DNA from: Chromera velia
Taxonomy: Eukaryota; Sar; Chromeraceae
DNA: 64,000 nt
NCBI GenBank assembly: GCA_018398765.1
Contig: JAHBMJ010001106.1
Span: 133,969-197,968, forward strand
Reading direction: 5' to 3'
Every line of letters starts with the position of its first letter. Positions within the stretch are counted from its first letter, which is position 1. Under the pieces are notes generated by a model, which was given only the letters and a program-made list of their open reading frames with translations, did no database searches and was not told the origin of the DNA. Shown piece after piece: positions 25,116 through 37,291 of this stretch. The translations under genes were made by a program, and so were the position numbers.

Positions 25116-27160
25116 CTATGCCTGCATGGGGACCACACCCTCCTGAATGGGGCTGTCGCCAACGGTGGAGGGTGCCGCAGACCCCACGAGCGCCCCCGCC
25201 CCACCGCCGCTCCCTGACGACTTCTGCACCCCTCCTGCTGAGGCGCTCCCCTCCGGAAGTGCACCCCCATCTCCTGCCATGTCCTCATCTTCTTTCCCCG
25301 CCTGTCCTTCCTCCTCCTCTTCCTCCCCGTCGCCCTCACCCGCAGTCCCATCGGCATCTGCTTGGGCCTCGTCCCAGGGAATCGAAAATTTGGTGACCTG
25401 AACACAGCGGGGGGTGAGTGTAGTGAGCTCGCAGTTTGCTTGTTTTTCTCTCCCGTTCTTCCCGTGAACACAGGCAGAGAGATTGACAAGGCCGACAGAC
25501 AGAGAGACCGATGGAAAGACAGGCACAGAGGGAAAAATGACAGAGGCAGACACACACACTCTCACACACAGAGGGAGGGGAAGAGGACACTGACGGGCGT
25601 CAAAAAACAGTCAAGTAGAAACACCTACCATCCGGCGAGAAGATCACAGACAGAATGCGAGGTTTATTCTTTTTCGGTTCTCTTTCCCACTTCCCATGAA
25701 CAAAAACAGGAAAAAACGAAAGAAAAGTCTGCGGGAGCACACACTGCATTCCCCCAGCTGCTCAATTAACCATTCACTCAGAAGCTCACTAACTCACCAA
25801 CTCTCTCATCCATTCTCCCACTCCCTTTTTCATTCAGTCACTGACTCATCTGTTTATCCGCTCACTCACTCACTCAACAACTCCATCATCCGAAGACGAA
25901 AGAAAGAGAGAAAGAAAAGAAGCCGCTGACCGACCCTCGCTTGCTCCGAGAAGATCTGGCGCTTCAGGTTCGGGAGGTCTGGCTTGTCAGGGGGGCAGTC
26001 GGCGAGCTCGGTTTTCTCGTAGTAGTTCCGCAGGTAGTAGCTGATTCTGAAGGACAGAAGGAAGAAAAGAAGGGGGGGATGGGTGGAAGCAATCAATCAG
26101 TCATGGACGGACGAAGATCATGTGGTGGGACAAATTCTCAATTGGCGACAGCGTCGATGCGGCGAGAGTCATACTGCTGGGCTGTCCGTCTTTTTTGCCT
26201 TGCTATTCGTATTGCTCTTTCCGAACCCGTTGCCGACCTGAAGGACTGTTGGCCACTTCTCTCCGTACCTGTCCCTCCCTCCCTCCCTGTCTACATTTCA
26301 CACCCGTTCCTCACCATTTTCTGTTTGACATGACACCTCTCACAGTGTTCCAGCACGAACCATCCCCCCCCTGGCCATCCCATTCTTTCCACCACCCATC
26401 CACCTACCCACCGAATGACGCCACTTGTTGACTGACCTGATGAACTGGTGCCCTTTGTACGAGGCCGTGATCATCACTGCGGAGAGTCCCACGATGTTGT
26501 CCTCGTCGATCTTTTCGTAGTCGGGGGGGTCGCACTGAGGGGAGGACAGAGGATTGTGGAGGATGGACAAGAAGGACAAAGAGAAAGCAAAGAAAAAATT
26601 TCAAAAAATGAGAAATGCCGGGCAAAGACAGAGAAGGGACGAGGGGGATGACCGAACCGAATCCCGTCTCCCTCTCTATTTCTCTAGAACCTCCACCTTT
26701 CCTTCCCACCTCAAAAATGAATTTCAGCTGTCCCACTTCCTTGAGAGGCCCCAGGTCGATTGCCTCCAGTTCCTGGTCCTTGTCCTGACTCTCAGGGTCA
26801 CCGATGTACGTGATCTTCCACTCAACATCTGCACAGGGGCGAGAAGCAACTTGTCAACGGGCAGAGACTGGACGAAGGCTGGAGATGTTGTAGAAACAAA
26901 GAACAAACGATAACGAAAAGTATGCGTGCATCTCGAGCGTCACTAAGAAGGTCAGCAGAAGCACTTCTATGACGTGCTGCAGAGTTCGAAAGTGCGCAAG
27001 AGGCCGGAGAACACTCCGTCGACCGGCGAAAACGCAACCCTCTCTACGCACCTTCAGTCAAAGGTTGAGTGCACTCAAGGGAGATCTCAAAGCAGAACTT
27101 ATCGAGAATCCCGGAGGGATTTTTCTTCACTTGGACGTCGAGGACATTGACGCACGCCAT
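25116..27160 (-). CDS. ASF1: Histone chaperone ASF1
   Basis: ASF1 binds histone H3-H4 dimers in the nucleus for replication-coupled and transcription-coupled nucleosome assembly. Five exons in the minus direction, all phase-consistent: 27160-27052, 26828-26710, 26534-26437, 26046-25935, 25397-25116; 239 residues. The order of the ASF1 core is intact: N-terminus MACVNVLDVQVKKNP; FCFEISLECTQPLTEDVEWK with TYIGDPES; LKFIFECDPPDYEKIDEDN; VGLSAVMITASYKGHQFIR; YYLRNYYEKTELADCPPDKP; NLKRQIFSEQARVTKFSIPW. The core (about 155 residues) matches the family's usual length. After it comes a Glu/Gly/Ser-rich acidic tail of about 85 residues, as in fungal ASF1. The start ATG is the only one compatible with the conserved N-terminus. 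It is divergent from HPF1. Two introns use GTCAGT or GTCGGT donors. Confidence 0.96.
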
Positions 27161-27749
27161 TGTGGATAGATTCTGTTGAAGGGGAACTGCGAGAAGGAAG
27201 AGAGGTGCCAAGTGGAGTAATGCTCACGACAAGAGACGGGAGTCGTGCAACAATCGAGATATGCGAGGCCTGCAGGGGAACGGGCTGCCCTCTTTCGGAG
27301 TGCACACAGAAACCAAGTGACAGCTCTCAGGTACTTGATCTCAAACTCACCAACAACTTCCCAATTGAAACAATTAAGCAAGGCTAGAAGCCAGAAAATG
27401 AGTGCGACCTTGCCTGACACTGCTTCATCGAAATCCGCGCCCGGTAAACTGGATGAATCTGGATGACCGTGCATGACCGTGCAATCCAAAAAGTGTGACA
27501 TTTTTTTTTTGTCCTCGGAGGGCAAAGCGCTGTGTTGCATGTTCAGCTGGAGCATGCACACTTCGTCCGGCCAATCCAATTTTGGTTTCTTTCGATCGGA
27601 GGGTTGAAGATGGTTGAAGGAAGCTCAAACACTGCTTTATTCAAGCCGATATTTCATTCTGCCGACGAAAAGCTGTGCTAGTTGATCAGCGACTGACTGA
27701 TCCCTCCGAAACGGCACTCAGTGAGAAAGACCCCCGATCTCGATCAGCA
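27161..27749. promoter_or_regulatory. Shared divergent intergenic region, ASF1-HPF1
   Basis: About 590 bases lie between the ASF1 ATG and the preferred HPF1 ATG (515 if HPF1 starts at 27675). Both promoters must lie here unless there are unseen 5' exons. I see no clear TATA box; a T9 run at 27502-27510 is the only obvious tract. Confidence 0.5.
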
Positions 27750-30380
27750 ATGCAGGGCTCTCCCCAAGGAACTGCAAAAAAAGCGAGACGGGATTCCGAC
27801 CGTCTACGGCTGGTCGAGAAGGTTCAGGAAAGTTTCCTTCTGGACCTGAAAGGAGACGCATTCCCCTCCCTGGAGGCAGTTTTTGACTTTGCCCTGAGCC
27901 TCGATGCCCAAAATCCTCTTCAGGCCTTCGTCGAGCCTCTCCAGGTGGAACTCGTCGGTCCGTTCTGTTTGCTTCACGGACCCGTCTCCTTTGCATCTTG
28001 AAATCTGGCAGACTGTAGGCACACCTCTGATGATGTGTGCGGTTATTTTTTTCTGTTTGCCTTCTTTTGCTTTTGAAACTTAGCAGAAGATCCCCAGGAG
28101 TCCATGAAGAAACCGGGTCTTTTGATAAAGCAGACAATAATGAAATGAACACGCGCACCGTATCTAGGGATCTCTCTATCCGACTGACTGCCCACACCTG
28201 AATGGACGTGCAGGGCCATTCGAAATCCTGGCAGGCAAGGAAGTGACGATGCCTTCCTGCTGGTGGCGCTTCCATTATGGTGAGGGGGTGGGGAGAGGGT
28301 CGCGGCAGAGCGATGCAGACTGGGGGGATGGGTGTGTTTTCGCGAGTTTGATATGCCTCCCTCGCTTCTTCCTGCTTCTCCCTCCCCTCCAGGCTCTTCT
28401 GATCTCGTATCAGGTATTCTACAAAGACACTGCAGTGCTTGTTTATCGCCCCCCTCCTCCCCTTCTCAATTTTGCGTGAATGTCTTTTCTCCGTCTTTCA
28501 AATGCATTGAGTCCTTGAGCGCAGTGGAACGTGTAGGATGAAGCAGGGGACGAGGATGGATTTGTGGGGTTGGTGGATGGGTTGACAAATGAATGGATGA
28601 AAGGAAGGATGGAATGATGGCTGGATCCCATCAATGAATCGACGGTTGCATAAACATACGAACGAACGGATTGATGGATGCACTGATGGATCGATTGATG
28701 GATGGATGGATGGATTGAAGGATGGATGTACGAACGGACAGATGGATTGATGAAAGGTTGAATGACCGACCGCAGACCCCCCCGAGATGGTCACGGTGAT
28801 GCGAGAGGTGAAGGACAAAGAGAAGGAGAACCTGGGGGGAAGGCAGAACGCCCCTTCCTCCTCTTCCTCTTCCTCTTCCCTCCCCTCCCCCCCCCCCTCG
28901 TCCCTTCACTGGACTCTCTGGAGAGACGCCCCTGACGTCCCCCCACAGGCCGTCATGTCATCTGATCCCCAGGAGGGACCCCGGGTGACAGTCGTGGCAG
29001 CCGATCTTCTCGGTGCCCTTGCTTCGCGTGCCCGCCAGATCATGAAGGAAGGCGGGGAGGGACAGAAGAAAGGGGGAGGGGCAAAGGGCAAGAAGGGGGG
29101 GAAGGGTCAGAAGCAGAGTAGTGAGAAGGGAAAAGAGGCCGGCGACTCGCCCTCCGCTGCCCTCGCTTCCACTTTTCTCTCCCAGTTGTCTGACTTCTGT
29201 CAGAGGCGCAACCTCACCTTTGAGGAGGGAGAGAGCCCAGAGTGGAAGAACAGGAAGAAAACCCTCGTAGTTCAACAGGACATTTCAGGCGTGGGCGTTG
29301 TAGTGCCCTACGACAAGACCACAGAAGTCGGACACAGGGACTTGGGCCACAGTCCTGCGTCTCTGAAGAAGCTGATGAATGACGGAAGGAAGTCGTTTGC
29401 AAAGACGCAGGACTTGTCTGACCTTGATGACCTTGTCTCCTCAGCAGACATCGCAAATGATGAGTGCGATTTCGGCTGCGGGCTTTGGCTCGGCCGTTCA
29501 CTCTTCCTCAGCCTCGACCCCTCAGACCTCTGGCCTCATGCAAGCGGTTCGAAGGAAGAAGACAAAAAATTTGTGCGCGCAGTCTCCAATGCTGCAGCGG
29601 TAGGTAGGCCCGGCCAGACACCTTATCCCTCACGATGAATGCAAAGTCATACGCACAGAGAGCTCTTCTGGACCCTGCCGAGCTAGGGCATGAGCGGAGT
29701 GGTAGGGATGGCCTGTTGTCCCCCCCTAATTCGTTTTAAGCTTGTGCTTGTGGAAAGCTGCCTCTGATACTCCCTTTATGGAGTTTGCAAGAACCCCCCG
29801 ACTCTTCTGATCCGACTAGGCACCTCCTCTTCATTTTGTTGTTCGCTTTCTTTTCTTTTCCCCCGATCTTCCCTGCCCCCTCTCACATATTCTTCCAGAC
29901 TTCTTTCATTCACCTCGCCCTTTTTTTCTTTCGAGCGTTCCCCGTTCAACTCGCTTTCAACCGCACGACTGCGTGTCTGAAGCGCAAAAAAAACATACCC
30001 GTAAGGGCTGGCCTATTCCTCATGATTTGCAGACAGACCGTCCGGCAATAATTGTGAAGGCAATCTGCCCACCCACAAGGATTGGTTTCTGTGTGTGTTG
30101 GTGTGGAAACATCTGCAACTGTGCAGGCGTGTGTGTCATTGATTTTCTTTTCGTTCGTTTACACAAAAGGCGGCTAAGTCTTTGATCTTTCATGTACGCA
30201 TGCACTCGTGGTGTGTATTTGGATTTACCCCATGCAATCGTGCAGAATCAACTGAACGTGGCCTACCAGCTGCTCGGCAGGGAGGCCTTCGGACCAGTGG
30301 CCACAGAGACTCTGAAGCTGAGGCTGGGGGACGGCCATCTGGCGGGGAGCCCTCTGGCACCCCCGGCACCTGCTCCTTGA
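27750..30380 (+). CDS. HPF1: Histone PARylation factor 1 (HPF1)
   Basis: HPF1 completes the active site of PARP1/2 so that serine residues, chiefly on histones, are ADP-ribosylated after DNA damage. Four phase-consistent exons: 27750-27957, 28214-28279, 28776-29599, 30246-30380; 410 residues, against about 346 in human. Matches in order: a leading helix then PLQVELVGPFEILAGKEV; WWRFHYDPPEMVTVM split over three exons; LHWTLWRDAPDVPP; GVGVVVPYDKTTEVGHRDL, where the Arg equals human Arg239 and the neighbouring Tyr238 is His; ANDECDFGCGLWLGRSLF, holding the Asp-Glu pair that corresponds to catalytic Asp283-Glu284; and a last exon NQLNVAYQLLGREAFGPV. Extra length comes from a Ser run and a Lys/Gly-rich insertion (about 29,045-29,140). 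An in-frame ATG at 27675 would add 25 residues. Family recognition is strong; the start is less certain. Confidence 0.93.
28553..28760 (+). repeat. (GATG)n-related microsatellite in the second HPF1 intron
   Basis: Degenerate GGAT/GATG units fill most of the last 220 bases of the intron before the acceptor at 28775. Confidence 0.85.
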
Positions 30381-30877
30381 AACTGACGGAGGGGACAGAC
30401 GGAAGGACAAGTTCTTGACCTGTCTTTATCTCTCTGTGACTGCGAGAGCGTGTGTGTGAGTGCATACGTCCCATATACTCCTTCCTTCCTTCCTTCCTTC
30501 CTTCCTTCGTCTCTCTCCGTCTCTACAGCCAAGTAGTATGGTTGGATGGATCCTTTCGTGTTTGCCTTCTCTCTCTCGTCCTACAGTCTGCTCCGGAGGG
30601 TGTCGACTGCGCGCAGCCACGGAAGGGTCAAAGAACCATTGAGGGAGGTAGAGGGGGGAAGATCGAGTGAGGTACTCCCGCGGACTCAAATGTCCATTCA
30701 TCTCTCTTTCCTCTCCTTCTATGTCATTCATTTATTGTCCCTCCCGGTTTGGCCGGCAGTTTGTGTAGAAAGGGCGTGAGAGAAAGACTGTCAGGTCTGC
30801 CTTGGGAAGGCAGCTGTGCATGTGTGTTGCGTCTGGATGTGTTCGTGGGCATGCACGCGCGCCCCGTGTGTGTGTGA

Positions 30878-30908
<31 letters not shown>

Positions 30909-31500
30909 CGTGTGTCAGGGCATCGACAGGAGATGTTCCCGTGTGTGTATGACATCGCATTGACTTGATCGTTCTTGACCCATCTGCAGTTGTGGGCATT
31001 AGACGCGTCCTTGCTGATGCATTCCGCTGTGTCTGGTCACAAAATCAAAAACACGTGCAGACGATGATAGTGGTTTTCTTCTTGATCGCTTCGAGTCTTC
31101 GTGCATGTCGAAGAATGCATGCAAAGGGCCGAAAACTGTACAGGCTGGATCCGGTGTATTCCTTTTCTTTCAGTCCTTCCCTCTTTCTTTCTGTCTTTCT
31201 TTCTTGCTTACCGTCTCTTCTTGCTTCCATTCCCTCTTCGTTTCCTTTCTCATTGAAAGTGTTTCTTCCTGTCTTTCTTGCCTTCATTCTAGGTTTTCCT
31301 TCCTTCCTTTTTTCCCTCCGTCCTTCTCAGCTTAGAATCTCAGGCTCTCTGCTTTTCCTTCTGACAGTTTCTCTCTTCTTTGGTTCAAAATGGCTTCCAG
31401 CCTTCTTTCCTTTCTTCATGTCCTGCATACCTGCAGGTGGTCTGTGTTTTCTTTTTTTTCATATCACAATAACATATGCTGAGTCATTAAATGCCGACTC
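30381..31500. other. HPF1 3' flank
   Basis: No gene is seen. (CCTT)n occurs at 30,480-30,508, (GA)n at 30,878-30,908, and pyrimidine-rich sequence from 31,160 to 31,340. Confidence 0.5.
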
Positions 31501-34500
31501 ATAATTAATTTCACCTAGTTTGTTAATTCAGTGTTCAACTAGGATAGTAGCACAGAATTTACAAAGTACATAAGAAGTCTTGTAAGTGTTGGGCAAAACA
31601 AGTGTGATACAATTTTGGTGGAACATCAAAATTAAATTTAATCGGTTTTTTTGACTGTCGTACGTATAGTGTGTAGTCAAATTTAGGATGTACATACTCT
31701 ATACAGTTACAGTATCACGTGACCGTCTGGCCGCGCATCTGCATCCATGTCCACCCTAGTATTGGTCGTGTGGCCCGTGGCTTAGCCCGTGCATGGCTGT
31801 TGTTTGCATGATGAGGCTAAGCCACGATTAAAGTATGTGTGTAGAACGGTCTACAACAAAGACCTGCATCAACTATAGTTAAACTACTATCATGAACTAT
31901 CATAACTAATTTAGTCTTGCAATACTGTTGTATCTCAGTGATCTCAAAGTAAGTAAAATATTTTTTTACGTACTACCCAAATACTATATAGATGCAAATG
32001 CAGTCAATACCTAAGTCAATACTAAGTAAAAGTGTGATTTAGACTAGGATTTAGATCATATGATAATGTTGTATACCTAGTTGCATATACTAAGTATACA
32101 AAATTTAAATACGGAAAAAAAAATATGCAATATTATAAGCTTGATCATATGTAAGATTAGCACCCCAAAAAATTAGCAATATTACAATTGAAATAGTTGT
32201 TCATGTTTACTGTAACTTCAAGGTAAAAAAATCTTTTTGTATACATCTTTTTGTCACTTCAGTGAAAGAAATAAATTTCAAGTCTTACTAGTAAACTTGG
32301 TTTGACCTCTATTTGACCTTGGTCATACTTAGATCTGCGGTGATCTGCGGAAACACTGTCAGGCCTGTTTTCATTGTAATAATCCAGATATTGATTAATT
32401 CTTCACTGAATCTTCAGGCTGAATCATGGCTGAATCTCATCTTTGGCTTTCATATAGCCACAGTCAAGAGGCTTTTTCGCCCTTCAGTCCCCAATACTGG
32501 TGTCTTCCACCACCCCTTCGTCCCACTCTTCCCCAATATATTCTACCTTCTAGTTAAGTGCTAGAAAGTGCGACCGAACATCGGCGCACATATAGACGTT
32601 GCCCTTTTTTTCGCCTAAAGCTACATTAACATATGTAGACAGACCTTCCTCTCTCCTTCTCTCTCTTTCTCAGAGTTTGTCTCACATTCTGCCTCTTTCT
32701 CTCTCTCTTTTTTCCTTTCTTACCTCTAATTACCGAAAGGCACCATAAGTAGGAGTACCGAGGCTTACTTACTTATGGGTGGGCCCGCCCACGACCAGTA
32801 GACCGAGGGAAGAACTGCATACACAAACAAAAGAAGATGAACGTTAAGCGGTCTCTCTCTCCTTCCACACCAAGCACACTTGCGAAGACTTACTGAGGCT
32901 CCGAGTTCATCGTTGATAAGCACTGTGCCAGAACACCTTCGCAGTCACTACTACATAAGTGACAGGAGAAAGGAGCGAACGACAGTAAGTCTCATCAAAA
33001 GAATCAGACTCTACTCGCTCACTTACCTCATCAGAGACACACACCGTCACCATCAAGCCCACGAAGACAACGCCTACGCCATGATCCCGAACTACTAGGA
33101 ACAAAGATGAAGTTTAACAACACGGACGACTCCAAAGACCTGCGCAGAAGACGCAAAGAATAAGCTCACCGAGAACGCCGTCTACAACAAGACTACTGGA
33201 GCCACAGGAACCGACAGGAACTCGAACACGGTCATCTGCCTATGACACGAAGGACATGAGCAAGCATGCAGCGGCTTAATTCCAAATAAGCGGGCATTCT
33301 GTGCTGTTTGCCCACCCCACCCTCACCTTCTCACTCGATCGCATCAAAGTGCCTACCTGGACCACGACCTCTACAACCCCAACCTACGAACCCTAACTAC
33401 AAAGCTAGACTACAAAGAACCGGATATTCTCCGCTGCTTCGACCACTACCCACCCACACTCTTGATCGCATCAAACCGACCACCCCAACAACGGCCTCCA
33501 CAACCCCAACCTGTAACCACATCGACCTCTCTATTTCTCTACTACATCGGAAAAGGAGCTCAAACATATAGAAACCCATGAAGAATCTGCTCACGGACCT
33601 TTCCAGGCGGTGCCCCCTTGCTATACGACCACAACTACCCCGTCCCGGACTTTCAGACTGAACCTCACCCATCCACCTACACGAATCCATTGAGAAGCAC
33701 GGGAATCAGAAACCCATGTCCCATCATGTACATCCACTACAACCAAGCACATGAATTCTTCCAATTCTTTCTGTCCATGATATTGCTGTGATGGACTCTA
33801 TCGAAGACAAGCAGGCAACATAAGTATCCAGTCAGGAGACTGACAGAGAACATATAGTACCCTGATCTTGGTTCCCTCTAGCTCCCATCCCTCATCCTTC
33901 CAATTATTCCTTTCCGACTCACCTCACTCGGCTCCATTCCATGAAGCACGTCGAAGCTTTCCAAAAGGGGATCGGGCGGAGAAGGCCCCCTGGCGATACT
34001 TCGGATCAAACTAGTCGATCCCCGGTCTTGTCTGGGCTAGCTGGAGCCCTTGGCTGCGTGGCCCCCACCCTCATATAGTCCTTGGGAGAGCTGATGCACG
34101 CTTCACAGAAAAAAACAAGAAAATGTCAACCAGAAACATCAGATGAAAGCCAAAATACCTGTGTGAATATCCATCGACCACTTTCCCTTGACAGACTTGC
34201 AACGAAGATTGAAATCTTGAAGGAGACGGGAACTTCGAAGTCATCCTTCCTCCCCCACTTCACCATTCTTCCCCTTCCTCCCCTACAACCAGTTCATCCA
34301 TCGCAAACAACGAATCAAACATATAAAGAGCTCTCAAAAACAACTACCAGATCGAATGCAAGAACAACCGACGAAGGGAGACAGTGCTGTGATCTGAATG
34401 GGCGTGGAAGCCCATACCAATGAAGGGAGATGTGCTGTGATCCCTATAATCAATCGCGATCTAATTTAGATCTGCATGCAGGCGCGCGAGCGGCATGGTC

Positions 34501-35377
34501 CCAGAAAAATATAAGGCGCGCGGCAGGGCGCGCGCGCGCGAATTGCGGCGGCGCGGCACGCGGCAGCTCCTAGGCGGCGGGCCGGGCACACATATTATCG
34601 CAGTCCCGATTCCTATTCTACTGAAATTAAGTTGGACGTATAGCGAGCCATACGCAGAAATTAAGCTTAGCCGAATATGTGACAGTCCACACGCCGATTT
34701 CAACCACGTCAAATTTCATAAAAATAAAAAAAATGGAAGACTTGAGTATTTCAGAACGTCTATTTTAAAAATTAAAAAAGTCTTTAGATCATTCAAAAAT
34801 TGAAAATCCCATCCCAACGGTGGCGATGCTTCGATACATACAATTTGAACCTTCAGTCTGTACCTTTAAACTCTTTAACTCCGAAGTACGTTATCAAGCT
34901 TCTGGTTGACTCCCTGTCCTCTTCTCATATAATCGAGCGTACAGAAAGCATCCATACAGATACTTAGCTATAGCCTATTTCCTTCTGCTAGCTCATACAA
35001 CTTTTGGGCCGGTCTGGCAGCCTAGATATGCTCAAACAGCTAGCTGATACTTAGTTGTCTCCTCCACCAGGTTCCAGTAACAGACACTCTCTCTAGCACC
35101 CTCTTTAGCGTTTCTCTACTCCTAGATATCAAGCAGTAACAGAGGAGCTACTTACTGTATCCCAGCGCTAACATAGTTTGCTCCAACTTAATAGCATGAA
35201 CACACAGTCACAGTGGTCATATTGGCTACCTCCATTTCTAAATAAATTTTTATCACCGAGAAGAAGAAAGTTCAGACAATCACTGAGCAGTCTCTGAATC
35301 CATCTCCTCCCTCTTACTTAAAGGTACGGACAGCAGCCCCTTGTTCTGAGAAGAGAAAAGATTCTTATTCCTCTCAT
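31501..35377. other. Long spacer without a recognisable gene
   Basis: 31,500-32,400 is AT-rich. 33,330-33,520 contains an imperfect tandem duplication: GATCGCATCAAA followed by a C-rich block ending ACAACCCCAACCT occurs at about 33,339 and again at about 33,466. 34,478-34,585 is a GC-rich island of alternating GC. Open frames here lack splice context and homologous motifs. Confidence 0.45.
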
Positions 35378-36659
35378 CTAGGTCTCTCTATCGTTGTTCC
35401 AACAATCTAGGTTTACCCTTGCCACGGGTTTCCGGAGAAGGAGCTCCAAAAGTCGGACGTGGCCCATACGAGACACATGTATGACGGGGTTATTCCCCTG
35501 GGGGTCAGTCATGTTCACTTCTGCACCCCGCCTAATCAGCACGCTTCCACATTCCTCAGAGCCAAAATGGCTGTTGCACAACGAGATGAGAGCCGTATGC
35601 CCGAAGTTGTTTCTCCCTCCAAGAATGATGGCTGCAGGCTCGCCTGTCTCGACCATCATCCTCTGCAGAAGGTCCTCCACTGCCTCCTTTCTCCCATACG
35701 CAGCTGCATGCACAGCAGTGCGGTGTTCTGGTCTATATTTTTGGAGAGGAGGTGCGCTCCATAGCTACAGAGGAGGACCACGCTTCTCATGTCTCCTGTT
35801 ATAGCTTTGGCTGCCTTTCATCTTGGCGCAACCAAAACTCTGGTGCCGCCAATACCCACTCAGGTAGCCCAGGGAGACCAAACTGTTTAAGCACCGCCTC
35901 CACAAAATGCTGACAATTTTTCTCTAGCAACCCATAGCCATCCCTCTCAAACTCTTCTTGCAGGCTGTCCACGATGTTGAGGATCTCCTCCTCTGACAAG
36001 CCTACCCGATCCTCTCCCGGAGAATCTGATGCTCCTTCCTTCTTCCAGCAGGTCTCTGGCTTCTCTCCATCCTAGTTGCACCTTAATAACCTGGTAAAGG
36101 TCCGACAAAATTGCCCCTGGCCTGGTAACCTGACCGGTAAAAAACCTCGTCAATGAGCGCCGCTGCCACGCGGCCACGGCGCCTGGCGACGCCCACCAGG
36201 TGGCCTTTTCCGCTGCCGTAGGGCGCCGCAGCCAGGCCGGAGGCCGCCGTAGCCCGCGCCACGCGCACCCTCGCTGCTATTTAGATGTCCGGTACCCAGC
36301 AGACTCCCGGGCACAGGCTCATAAACAGTACATACACTTATATGCAAGGCATTGTAGGCTGTAAGGACCATATAAGCGCATATAAGAAATCCAGTAATTA
36401 CCCAGCCTGGTAACCTGGTAAAGTTTTTATTTTTGCAGCTACCCGGTAAATACCTGGTAACCTGGTAATTACCCGGCCAAGGTGCAACTAGGCTCCCCGC
36501 AAATTCCGTTTCTCCCCGCAAAAAAACATTCCGTGTCCCCAACTCTGATGCTTGCATGGTAGAACGTCAGCCCCCTCAAACCTGCTTTTCCCATCATATG
36601 CCATTGAAAAAATGCGACTTCTCCTCCAGATCCCACACAAGAACTTCAACCTCATGGGC
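35378..36659 (-). pseudogene. PPPDE (DeSI-type) peptidase with C-terminal ankyrin repeats, broken
   Basis: PPPDE proteins are thiol isopeptidases acting on ubiquitin or SUMO. The minus strand shows, in order: a PPPDE start (HEVEVLVWDLEEKSHFF, just after an acceptor-like CAG), then in another frame FYHASIRVGDTECFFAGRNG, which carries the catalytic His region. A 422-bp TIR element follows (36071-36492). After it come SEEEILNIVDSLQ and YGLLEKNCQHFVEAVL with the catalytic-type Cys, followed by PEWV as in the family. Ankyrin-like repeats follow (GAHLLSKNIDQNTAL, HAAAYGRKEAVEDLL, FGHTALISLC, GAEVNMTDPQGNNPVIHV). Reading frame changes occur between the two N-terminal pieces, near 35,815 between peptidase and ankyrin parts, and near 35,715 inside the ankyrin part. 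With the insertion, this points to a dead gene, unless the inserted element is removed as an intron. Confidence 0.7.
36071..36492. mobile_element. 422-bp TIR element with internal CCTGGTAA motifs
   Basis: Perfect 14-base inverted ends: CCTAGTTGCACCTT at 36071-36084 and AAGGTGCAACTAGG at 36479-36492. Close to both ends the motif CCTGGTAA and its variants ACCTGGTAA and ACCCGGTAA recur many times in both orientations, as expected of subterminal transposase-binding sites. The middle is GC-rich. There is no coding capacity. The element sits inside the PPPDE gene. The target duplication cannot be separated from the TIR; TA or CTAG are both possible. Confidence 0.75.
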
Positions 36660-36678
36660 CTGCATGAATTGAAAAGGA

Positions 36679-36709
<31 letters not shown>

Positions 36710-37121
36710 GGAGAGAGAGAGAGAGAAGAGTAAGGAGAGGGGAGAACAGAAGGAGTGATCAAGGAGCAAGTGAGGACGAAAGAGAGGTACGTAGGCAAAA
36801 AAAAAAAATCAATACAAAAGTAGATCGGGAAAAGAAAGGCTGAGAAAGGCAGACATCAATCGGACACAAGAAGACCAAATCAGTGCACTGCTGGCACTCA
36901 ATCGATCAGGCAGAATATTTGCATGACCGTCCAGATACTCAAGACACAGTCTGCCGGACATATTATGCAGACATACAGTCTGTCCGTCCCTCTTCTACCA
37001 TTCATTCTGACCTTCTTTTGAACAGATAGACGTGAGGAAGGCGAAAAAGCAAATCAACAGAGTTAAGGAAAGACCTATAGGAGAAAGAAGAAATTAAGAA
37101 GACTTTGCAAAACAAAGAGAC

Positions 37122-37253
37122 CGACGTGGGCCTCCAATTCCTCAGCGTCCACATGCCGGCCCCACGTCTCCTGCCGAGGAAGGGGGCGTGGATGGCGGGG
37201 GCGTGGACNNNNNNNNNNNNNNNNNNNNNNNNNNNNNNNNNNNNNNNNNNNNN

Positions 37254-37291
<38 letters not shown>

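Noticed and set aside
28394-28480. An HPF1 exon beginning ALLISYQVFYKDTAV
   Set aside because: Phases do not fit; joining exon 28214-28279 straight to 28776 gives the conserved HYDPPE.
28553-28760. A CRISPR-like or spaced array
   Set aside because: Units are degenerate GATG microsatellite without spacers; the window is eukaryotic.
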